NCBI RefSeq assembly: GCF_025602895.1
Contig: NW_026516235.1
Coordinates: 1-64,000, forward strand
DNA from: Polychytrium aggregatum
Taxonomy: Eukaryota; Chytridiomycota; Chytridiomycetes; Polychytriales
Length of the DNA: 64,000 nucleotides
Direction of reading: 5' to 3'
The position numbers were made by a program, and so were the translations under genes. Shown here one piece after another: positions 25,588-35,002 of the stretch. The number at the start of each line of letters is the position of its first letter. The first letter of the stretch is position 1. A model generated the notes under the pieces. The model was given only the letters and a program-made list of their open reading frames with translations. It did not search any database and was not told the DNA's origin.

Positions 25588-26238
25588 CTTGCAAGCGGCA
25601 ACCGACCAAGCTGGCTGTCGAATATCTGACTCGAACGCAAGTTAGGATGTAGCCAGAGAGACAGCAGAGCGACGACACAGGCGCTGTGGCCGCGGGAGTT
25701 GTCTGAATCGCTGGAGGGAAAGGCAAGAAGGGAGATCGGCCGGATGGGAGGGTGCTTTTCCTTGGCCAGGGAAGATGATGTTGTTGTGGGGGGGGGTCAA
25801 GATCACTCTGTTTCTGGCGGCATTCTTGGTTGGCTCGCAGCTGTGAAGGAATGGGGTTCTGGCGGCATCGGGAGCGAGGGGGATGTTTGGCGCGAATGCC
25901 AGAAGGCGGCGGCGGACTGCAGCGAGTGCGAGCCCTATTCGCCGAGCCAAGGTGCATCTCCACGACAGCATGAAGTGCGCAGAAGCAAGCGGGGAGGTTG
26001 TGGAGATGCCCGGATCGAGCGGATCAGCCCGATCAAGGTCCAGATGGATCGTGTCGACGGCGCTGGTGATCGCAGAGCGAAACGGAGCCATTTGGGTTTT
26101 CTGGATGTGAATCCACCCCATCCATCACCAGAGACACCCAAGGCCCAGAGTGCATGGCGGACGACCACGGTTGTGAACTAGAATGTGGGCACCACACCGG
26201 CACCCGTGGTACATCCGGACTGTCTTGCGGCATCTGTA
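25588..26238. other. Intergenic sequence
   Basis: About 650 bp containing the promoter of the minus-strand mannosyltransferase and the 3' flank of the oxygenase gene. No additional gene seen. Confidence 0.5.
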
Positions 26239-27888
26239 TTAAGCCATCAGTTTCAACAAGCCCAGCTCGGTCTGAACCTGCGAGCCAGCCTCGGTGGGCG
26301 GGTACCGAGCGGCGCGATCGCTGTTCTTGAATTTACCGAGGGGCTCCAGTATCTGATCCGAAGCAATGTGGAAAAACATTGTCGACGAGACTCTCCACAG
26401 CGGGCGTCCGAGTGCCTCTTGTGTTTCGATGGCCTGTTCGGAACGGCTGTGAGTCGGCAGCTCGAGAACAGCAGCAAAGGGCAAGAACCGCATGGCAAGA
26501 ACCGCATGGCAAGAATGGCATGGCAAGACATTGCATGGTGTAGTGGTTGCAGACACGAACCTTGAGCGTTTCAGGCAAGACAGCAACCTCATGGAAGCCT
26601 GCTGGGATCTCACCACCGGTCAGCCACTCCATCTGCTTGCCCGCTTGGACCAACAGGCAGCCGTCGGGGATCTGGACCCTGAGCCGCTTGCCCTGCTTGG
26701 TCCAGATTCTCAGACCGGGATATCTCGATTTCCCGTGGATGGTCAGGAAGTTGAGATCGGTATGGAAGCCTGCGGAGGAAATGGTCGGGTCAGCAAGAGG
26801 GGCTCGATGGGACACAGCTGTCCGATTGATGAGGCTGGCAGAATACCGCCGATGCGCATGCCTCTCGTTCAACCATCGAGCGCAACAGAGCTATAGACGT
26901 CCGGTCAAATCGGCAGCACTTACCAGCAAGCACCGTGCCGGGTTTGCTGTAGGTGGCAAGATCGCTGCCGGTCGGGGCAAGCAGATGCGGGCCGAGGTTG
27001 GTCATCCTGGCAAAGGTGTCTCTGGGTATATCAAATCCAATGGCCAGCATCTCGGCAAGGGTGTTGATGGCACCGAACAGCTTGGATCCCCAGGCGTTCA
27101 TCTCCTCCGGCCATTGAGGAAACTCTGCAGCGACATCCAAAAGAGGGCCGATTAGTTCGAGCCCCTGCACAGCGTTGCAGTCTGCTCACATACCCTTTGG
27201 GATGACCTGGGGTGCGTTAAGCTCCCTGTACTTGGTGTGCTCGGGACGGTCCCCCATTCTCCAGAAGAAACGCCACTTTGGGTCAGGGCCTGAGAAGTCG
27301 ATCGGCTTGTCGTTCGGACTCAGCTGTTGAGTACACGCATTAGAACAGCGAGTCAGTCAACCGGTTGGCCAGACCATCCAGTCGACCGGACCGGCACATG
27401 CCAGAGAAGAAGGCAATCATGCTCTGGACAAGAGCCCCACAGACAGGCGCCCGGGTCTGTCGATGCTGTCCGGCAGGGACCCGACCCAACCATACCCGGC
27501 CAACGACAAGAGCGTGATCAGTCAGGCGGACATTGCAAGCGCGGGCTATTCTTACCGCCTCGACTCGCTTCAGGCACTCAGGATCCCTGCCGCAGACGGG
27601 CAGCTCGGTGCGCTCGGGGGTGGCTCCGACTTGGTAGCCGAGCTCCGGTCGGACGTCCAGCATCTTGAGGTCCAGAGGCTGGTCAAAGTAGGCCTCCATG
27701 AGATTCAGGAAGCGGTCGTTGTCGGACTCGGAGACGCGTGGGTCTCTGAGGATCAGGATAGAGTATTTGAGCAGCGACTCGGCAGCCGAGCGGCACTCTT
27801 GCATGGCCTCGGGCGAGAGATTGGCGGAGGTACAGGACAGGAAGGGTGTCAGGTCGACGGTGGGGAGGGTCAGGGTGGTGTCCTGCAT
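26239..27888 (-). CDS. 2-oxoglutarate/Fe(II)-dependent oxygenase, isopenicillin-N-synthase-like, 5 exons
   Basis: Exons 27888-27556, 27323-27194, 27124-26924, 26769-26561 and 26415-26239 give 349 aa, the normal family length. The N-terminal half resembles the DIOX_N domain (LPTVDLTPFL, then SLLKYSILILRDPRV, FLNLMEAYFDQP). The iron ligands are H224 and D226 in FHTDLNFLTIHG and H281 in AGFHEV; R299 and S301 in WRVSSTMFF are the likely 2-oxoglutarate-binding RxS pair. So the active site looks complete. Substrate cannot be read from sequence; such proteins range from secondary metabolism to catabolism. No biosynthetic cluster is visible around it. The intron 4 donor (GTTCGT) is atypical. An 11-bp minisatellite sits just upstream of the start. 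Confidence 0.88.
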
Positions 27889-27899
27889 GGCTGGCTGGC

Positions 27900-27992
27900 T
27901 GGGTATGGATACGGATGTGATATGGATGTGATACGGATGTGATACGGATGTGATATGGATGTGATATGGATGTGATATGGATGTGGATGTCG
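27900..27992. repeat. 11-bp minisatellite upstream of the oxygenase gene
   Basis: Seven or eight copies of GATATGGATGT / GATACGGATGT follow directly upstream of the minus-strand oxygenase start at 27888, probably in its leader or promoter. The two variants are interspersed, as in recently slipped repeats. Confidence 0.9.
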
Positions 27993-28416
27993 CTGGCTGG
28001 GAGAGAGCAGGGCAGAGCACGGTGAGCCGAGCGCATGCGACGGGAGCAGCAGGCCGAGTTGCAGCGGCGATGGACAGACCTCCGAGGCAGATGGTGGACA
28101 GACCTGCGGGGCCGATGGCGGAGCCGACAGGGCCGGTTTTGTACCAGGGCGGTGCGCAGTCGCATGTCGCACCAATGCGCTGTCATGTGTCAGCGTGTGT
28201 GTGTGGCGCCAGTGCATCGCCACACACATCGCCACGCACCACACGCACTGCCACGCACACACACACACGCCCTCCGAACGCAAATTTTTCTTCCAAGCCG
28301 CCGCCGGGACAACCGCTGCCTGCACACCATCTGCCGCCGAGCTGCCGAGCCGAGCTGCTGTCTCGACCACGACCATCAGCGCAGCCGCCAAACTCTCTCG
28401 CCGCACTCTTGCCAGC

Positions 28417-29199
28417 ATGAGCTCGGTCTCTATCCGATCGCGGGTTCTCGCCTCCTACAAAGAGCTCCTCAGGGCGCAGCAAGTGACATTCGCGGGCGAT
28501 CTGCCCCAGCTTCGAGGTGGCCAAATTGCTCCCCCCCCCTTTCAGTGTCCTGTCCACTGTGCAAAACGCATAAGGCAGCGGCCCGAGCACCAGAGAGTTA
28601 CCGCCATTTGAGCTTGCCGGCACTGCTCCTGCTTGCTGTCCGGTCAGCGTCCAGTCAGCGTCCAGCCCGGGCCCGTTCGGCCGATCATCCGGCATTCCTC
28701 CTGATCCCATCTGCCTCCATGTCTGCACTTGGGATTGTTGTCTGACCCATCATCTCGGCCTCTGTTCGCCGCTCATCATGGCTGCTCTGCCTGTCTCTCT
28801 CCAGCCTCTCGTGTGCACACCCGAAACGAATACATCAAAAACAAGGATGTCGCCGATGCCGCCCAACTCGAGCAGATGATCAAGGTCGCTCAGCAGGCCG
28901 CCACCATCATCCGGAAGAACATTGTCCAGGGTGTCAAGTCCTCGGAAAGCGAAAAGTTCCGTACGTATTCCGTTCACTGCCCACGAACTGGATCTGTGGC
29001 CTCCGCTGCCCTGCTGCACCTGTTCCTGACCCTTGGCCGCAACATTGTGTCTGCCCCGACAGAGATCCGCATCCATGAAGACACCGAAATCAACAGCAAC
29101 GACACCATCTTCAAGCACAAGCGCGAGAAGATGGCCAAAGAGGGAGCTGCTGCCCCTGGATGCTGCGGCAGCCAAGGACAGCCCCCTCAGCGAGCGTAA
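28417..29199 (+). CDS. MZM1: Mzm1/LYRM7-type mitochondrial matrix chaperone, 3 exons
   Basis: LYR-family protein that stabilises the Rieske Fe-S subunit for complex III assembly in the mitochondrial matrix. Exons 28417-28516, 28805-28960 and 29063-29199 give 130 aa, the usual size. The LYR-type helix is SYKELLRAQQVTFAGD near residues 14-29 (Tyr-Lys in place of Tyr-Arg). It is followed by TRNEYIKNKD, a central helix with AATIIRKNIVQGVK, and the family-typical end RIHEDTEINSNDTI. The C-terminus carries an extra Cys-Cys and Gln/Pro-rich tail (GCCGSQGQPP). Both introns are GT-AG and restore the frame. The promoter flank contains GT/CA-rich microsatellite tracts near 28190-28270. Confidence 0.9.
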
Positions 29200-29810
29200 T
29201 ATCCCTCGGCCTCAAGCTCCTCCGTCTCTCGCTGCATCACACCATTGACCTCCGCCTCCGCCTCCGCTCCCATAATATCGACTCTGTACCATTGGAAACG
29301 GGGCACTCGGTCGAGTCCCCGGTCAATCTCTCCTCCCGGGTCCTGAATACACACGTTCATTCATCGCTCATGATGGATATTGCAGCACCACATCGCCGTC
29401 AGCAGCGCACGATTCATCGTTCCAACTTTTGGCAGGCTCATGAGCGCCACCAACTCGTCTCTGTGTCTGAGGGACAGTTACAAAGCAATGACAACACAGC
29501 AACGGACACAGCAGCCAAGCACCGAGTGCGAGATTGAATCTTCGAGGCCGAGATACAAGAAACGATTGCCGACAAGCGTCGGTGCCGATGACAGCTGCTG
29601 CGGCGGTGACTTGTTAGATTTCATAGATGAGCGCCACCGACCGATTGCGAGTCCTTGGCCAGAGCCATTGGGGTGCTGGTTTGATCATCCAAGAGTCCGC
29701 ATTGGTCGTTGGACGACAGTGTGGCATTTGATGACTGCATATCACTGGACGCTGTGCAGGCATCGGGAGGACGGTGCACCCGGCAGCTCTGCGGTGGTGC
29801 CACCAGGTAA
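29200..29810. other. Intergenic sequence between convergent genes
   Basis: About 0.6 kb, 3' flanks of MZM1 and the TIR-TPR gene. No gene, RNA or repeat recognised. Confidence 0.5.
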
Positions 29811-32800
29811 TCACCATTCCTTTGGCATAACGCTGCTGCCAAGGTCCCAGAGCCGGAACGTTGTTGGCTCGGTCTCGAGACGAGCCCGGGTCAGTGTCTT
29901 GAGCAGATTCAGCAGCTGTGCGTCACCGGTGGTAGCGACAGAAGGACTCGGCGATGCATCTGGCTGGCTCGTTTTGATCCTGTCAATGGCGCTTGTCGCA
30001 AGCGAGGTCAGTGTTGCCTGATGCCCTGCCGTTTGGAGCCCCATCACCGTATCGAGAGATTCCTGAGCATGAGCCAGGGCGTCGCTGGACATGCCCTCGG
30101 CAGCCTCGGCCAGTCCCAGGGCCATCAGCGTTGTCGCAACGTCGACGTGCTTGCGAGTCGGATGGACCTCGACAAGGTAGCTCAGCGCCTCGCGGTAGTG
30201 CTTGATGGCATCTCGAGGACGGCCTTGGGCGCTGTCAATGTGGCCGAGGTTGACGAGTGCGACGGCGATCTGCGTTTGGCTCTGGGCATCGCCGAGGTTG
30301 CCGAGAACGCCGACAAGCTCCCGGGAGTACTGAAAGGCATCGTCATAATTGTCCGTGACGTGGGCCACGGGCCCGAGTTTGGTCAGCACAGCGGCAACAT
30401 CGACATGGGCTTGGGTGCCGAGAACTTTGGTGAGAGTGTTGAGCGACTCGTGATAAAGTTCCAGAGCAAGCTTGTAGTCGCCCAGGGCGCGGGCCAGGTC
30501 GCCCTGGACACTGAGCAGCTTGGCCACATCGGCGTGCTCACGAGTCTCGTGGACCTGAGCCAGGATATCGATTGCATGCCCCAGATACGCGGAGGCTTGC
30601 TCGAGTTGGCTTCGACTTTCGGCGATGGCGCTCATACGGATAAGCACCACAGCAGCGCCGGGGTGCGTTGTGGCGCCGCGGGCTTGAGTAACTAGCTCCA
30701 GCGATTCTTGATAGAGCTTCAGAGCCTTGTCGGACCGCCCTTGGCTCTGGGCAAGATCGCCGGTGTTGAGGACGATCGCGGCAACTTTTGGATGCTGCCT
30801 GGTGCCAAAGTAAGCGGCATTGATCTCGATGGCTTCCTGGTAAAAGCTGTAGGCTTCGTCGTAGTGCCCGTTTGCAGTCGCAAGGCCGCCGAGATCCGCC
30901 AACACAGCTGCGATTTCGAGGCGCATCCTGGTGCCGAAGACTCTTGCCTGGATCTCAAGCCCTTCTTGGTGATATCGAAGGGCATCTTTATACTTGCCCA
31001 TGTGGGACTGCAGCTTTGCGCGCTCGTGGAGGAATCGCGCGACGTCCAAGTGGTCCCTGGTCCCAAAGACGGCGAGTTGGATGCCCAGCAGGTCTTCGTA
31101 CAGCGTGTGTGCCTCGTCATGCCGGCCTTGCTCTCGAAGGGCACTCGCGAGACTGCCGAGAATGTCCGCAATCTGGGCGTGGCTTCGGGTGCCGTAAAAC
31201 GCAATGGCGCCTTCCAGAGTCGACGACAGGATCTCCTCGGCTCTCTGGAATTGGCATTTGGCGCTGGAGGCTTCTCCGAGTATCGTCAGAGCATGGATCT
31301 GGTGCTCCTCTGTGAAGACACTTGGGACAGCGTGCTGGATATAGGGGTTCAGGTGACGGGCTGTGTCGAGGATGTACCGGCCAGACTGCTCCTTGGCGTA
31401 GGCGACAAGTGCAATCCCCACGCTTGTCTTGATGTCGTCCATCTCTGCTTCGTGATGCGACTGTATATACTCGCGGACTGCGTGCTGAGTCAAGGGGTGC
31501 ATCCGGCAGCGACCAGCAGCGGCGAGCTGCAACAATCGGCTCGCAGCAAGAACTTGAACCAGGGCGTCGACTGCGGGATATTCAAGGGATGATACATCAG
31601 CGATTCGTTCGGTTAGTTGCTACAGGCACAACCAAATGCGGAAGCCCGTGCACACAGTACGAAGTCGACGACAGGCCAATATTTGCGCCAATCTGGGCCA
31701 GATCGTTGTGCGTCTCTCAACTAGACGAGATCGTCACCAGTCAGGTATCGATGCTCAGTGCAATAGCTCGTCACTCAGAGCACATCGTCCTTGGCAAGCA
31801 GGATCGTTGCCAAAACAAAGCACCAGCAGGCTCCACAAGAGAACGGTCGTTGGCAAGTGCTTCATCATCGCACAGTACCCCCAGCTATCGCACAACCACC
31901 AAATCACCGCTCCGCAACAAGCATTGTGCATATCGGTTGCCTAATAACTTACCATCGTCGGAAATCTTCAGCTGAAGCGCGATGAAGCGAATCAACTCGA
32001 GCGAAATGCCCTCTGGCGACAGAAGTGCCGCAGAACCAAGCATCCGGATGGCGTTCATTTTATAGGCACTTTCCTTCGACAGCAGATCCATCGATAACTC
32101 CACCAACGATTTGAACGTGAGCTTGGACGAAGGTGCCTCGCCAAACTGCTGGCTCAGAGACGCGAGAGAGCGGGCGCCAGCGACAATGCCAATGAACGTT
32201 TGGATCGCAAGCGGTGATGGGTCGATTTTGGAGACGATCGTCTGCAGGGTTTCCTTGGCGGTCTGTGAGGAAACATGGCTTGCCATGGCGGGATGGGCAA
32301 GGAGATATTGCAGCGCCGTGTCCTCGGTCCACGAGCCGAGGTGGAGCGGTTCCTGTCTGAACTTGAGCATCCTGGTCTTGAGCGCAACCAGAAAGTGGCC
32401 GCTGGCAATGGTCTGGAACCGAGTCGCTACGACGACATCGCCGCCGAATCCGGTGGCTCGACAGTATTCAAAGGCAAAGTTGGCGACCTTGGGGTCATCT
32501 ACGTGGTCGACGATGAGGAGGTAGCCTCGGTTCTGGGCAAAGAACGCGGCGGCATGACGACGGATGACGCTCTGATCAACACCTGGAAAGATCTCGCTCA
32601 GATCGTCCAGGACCGAGGCCGTGCTGGAGCAATCGATCCAGTAGATGCGGGCGTATTGCGGGTGACGGCCGATCGTTTCGGTGATCTGGTGGTCGAGCTC
32701 GTCGCGATTAAGCGACTGCAGCTGGCCAGACATGTAGAGCATGAACTGGCGGGCCAGGACGGACTTGCCAGAGCCCTCGGGCCCGGAAATGATGGCCCGG

Positions 32801-33724
32801 CCGTTCATGGTGACCTGGCGGAGGAGGTAGTCGAGATGATCTGGATTGACGCGATGGGTTGGCTCGCAAAAGTGGCGACTGTCCAGCTTGGCTTGCAGCT
32901 CTCTCCCGATTCGGTTTGGCAGCAGTGTGCTGAGGATCTGATATATTCTCTTGTGGGCTTGCTTTGGGTAGTAGCTGTAGTGAGGTAGGCGCATCATGCG
33001 CTCGATGACCTGCTTGACAGAGTCGAAGACAGGATCGCCTGGAAACAGGGTTGCGTCTGGAACGAAGGGACTGAAGGTGCCCTGACGAGTGAAGGGTCAG
33101 ACCAAGAGCGAGATGAGACATTAGAGAAGGGATATGTGCCGACCAGAGATGATTTGAGCACGCCGCATGGATTGGGCCTGGGATTCATTCAGGCATCCAA
33201 AGATCGGGCAGACAGCGGGGCGATTGACGGGATTTGAACGGGCATTGCAGGGAGCCGCGGGCGACAGAAACAGCTCTGTCGATTGCATTGGCTGCTGACC
33301 AGACAAAACTCACTGTGGATTCGTCCTGGGTGGCAACGAGCAGCGGCACGACCTTGAAGGTCTTGCCACTTTCCATCAAGTCCATCGTCGTCTTGATCTC
33401 GAGGATGACATTGTCTTCCTGGCCCTTTGCAGCCTTGTCCTTCATCATCTTGGCAGAGCCGAGGCTGACCAGCAGGACGATAACCGAGCTCTTGGGAAGC
33501 GCACCCAGGAATCCGTCACGCCAGGCGTTGGCATCGACGAGACAGTCGACATCATGGAAAACAGCGATGCTCTTGCCGTGACGGGGGCCGATCGTGCCGA
33601 GGTGCTTCTTCAGATCCGAGACGGTGCCGAACTCGGTGGCGACCCGGTAAGAGAGGAAATAGTCGTGCTTGGGTCCATGCGTCGTGCAGACATAGGTTCT
33701 GCCAAGGCCCTCTTCGTCCGGCAT
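29811..33724 (-). CDS. TIR - P-loop ATPase (STAND/NB-ARC-like) - TPR protein, NLR architecture, 3 exons
   Basis: Exons 33724-33314, 33081-31953 and 31570-29811 give 1099 aa. Residues 1-137 form a TIR-like domain: KHDYFLSYRVATEFGTV is the first strand and box 1, IAVFHDVDCLVDANAWRDG and VIVLLVSLGSAKMM follow, and NVILEI places a Glu where TIR NADases have their catalytic residue. Residues from about 230 are a P-loop NTPase: GPEGSGKS is Walker A, GYLLIVDHVDD is Walker B, and a helical region with LSPEGISLELIRFIALQL follows. From about 560 to 1010 there are tetratricopeptide repeats of the kinesin-light-chain type spaced about 42 residues, each with a G-T-R-x-H-x-D/K-V-A core. The sensor-less order TIR, switch, repeat is that of NLR immune receptors and STAND proteins. 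A role in non-self recognition or cell death is inference from architecture. Confidence 0.87.
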
Positions 33725-34047
33725 GACAGCGCGATGGAGGTGGGCGAGAATGAATCGATGGACTCGGATGCAGGGGTTTTTGGGGGACGGAGGCCAAGGC
33801 CAAGATCGAGATGCAGACCGAGGCGACGGACTGACAGGGGCAAGCCACCGCGGGATGCACAGCCCAAGAGCGGGAACTGTGGGGGTCGGGTCCGATCGCT
33901 TGCCATGGAGGATGGCCTTGGTGGCAGAAGTTCAGGCTGAAATCGATGTTGGGCTGCTTCTCGATTACGGAAGGCATGTGGGACAAAAACGAGGCCATTG
34001 CTCCGCACGAGTCGATATGAAGTCGGATTTGCTGATGCTGTGTTATC

Positions 34048-34118
34048 GCATGGTTGGTCCAGTGGTAGAATTGCCGCCTGCCACGCGGCAGACCCGGGTT
34101 CGATTCCCGGACCATGCA
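34048..34118 (+). tRNA. tRNA-Gly (anticodon GCC)
   Basis: The 71-nt cloverleaf folds cleanly: acceptor stem GCATGGT pairs with ACCATGC, the D arm contains the A-box TGGTCCAGTGG, the anticodon loop TGCCACG sits on a CCGCC/GGCGG-type stem, and the T arm is the standard GGTTCGATTCC (B-box). Anticodon GCC gives glycine. No intron is present. Confidence 0.97.
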
Positions 34119-34183
34119 CTTTTGCTCTGTTCGTCAGTCGCAGACACGATCGTTGCTTTTGAACTTGAATTGGGTGACCACGG

Positions 34184-34450
34184 GTGTGTTTTGTGGAGGG
34201 AAGCTGGGAAAGGCGCGGCATCTCATCTTGGGCCTGCTTGAAGCTCATATTTACGTATTTGGCAGTGCTACTTCCGTGGCGAGGGATTGCCGGAGGACAG
34301 CAGAAGGCGCTCGAGTGGCTCGGCAAGTCGGCCGAGCAAGGCAATCAATACGGGCAAGATTGGCTCGGTGACTGTTACAGAGATGGATATGGAGTCGCTC
34401 AGAATATCAACACTGCCGTCCTCTGGTACAGCAAATGGATATATGAGTGA
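34184..34450 (+). pseudogene. Fragment with one Sel1-like repeat
   Basis: The open stretch encodes one clear Sel1-like repeat and part of a second (EWLGKSAEQGNQYGQDWLGD, then YRDGYGVAQNINTAVLWY). Sel1 proteins normally carry many such repeats, and the sequence upstream of about 34290 does not look like the family. No intron joins it to other repeats nearby. I read it as a decayed gene fragment, or a terminal exon whose partners are gone. About 450 bp of AT-richer sequence without genes follows to 35002. Confidence 0.5.
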
Positions 34451-35002
34451 GAGCTGCAACTGGGGCGGATGAGCCAACTTTCTCACTCGCTGCTAGGCAC
34501 CGCACGGTACTGATCGACGACTGGTTAAAATCAATATCAATATCATAAACAATATCAGCAGTGCCCCGATGTCATGCCGTCACTCGTTTTCTCTCTCAGC
34601 ACTAAATCTGGAACCATGCTCAGAGTATCGTTAACAGTCTGGTCGAATGGATCAGGACCAGCTGTCGGTATGATGTCGGTGTGGCTTTCTTTAGCTGCAC
34701 CCCAGACCACGACCTCATCACTGAGTCGCCGACAATCCCCTGAGGCGGGTTGTATGTACTGATGTATTGATGTGCCAGAGCAATCCGATACACCGAGGCA
34801 TTGTACTAGTCGGTCGTTCTATACTGCCACATAATCGCACCCAAGATTTGCTCCAGGAAAGTAACTCCGGTCACGATGTATCAACAGAGCGCTATCGATG
34901 AATCCACTACCACTCAAGCACCACCCAGGTTGTTCTCTTCTTCACCTGACCTTACTTTCGTCACCATCTGAACTGAGGCTGATCGATAAATATGTGATGG
35001 CT

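Noticed and set aside
31571-31952. Open stretches inside the second intron of the TIR-TPR gene as a nested gene
   Set aside because: The stretches are short, lack family resemblance, and the GT-AG pair at these limits joins the ATPase and TPR parts in a single frame.
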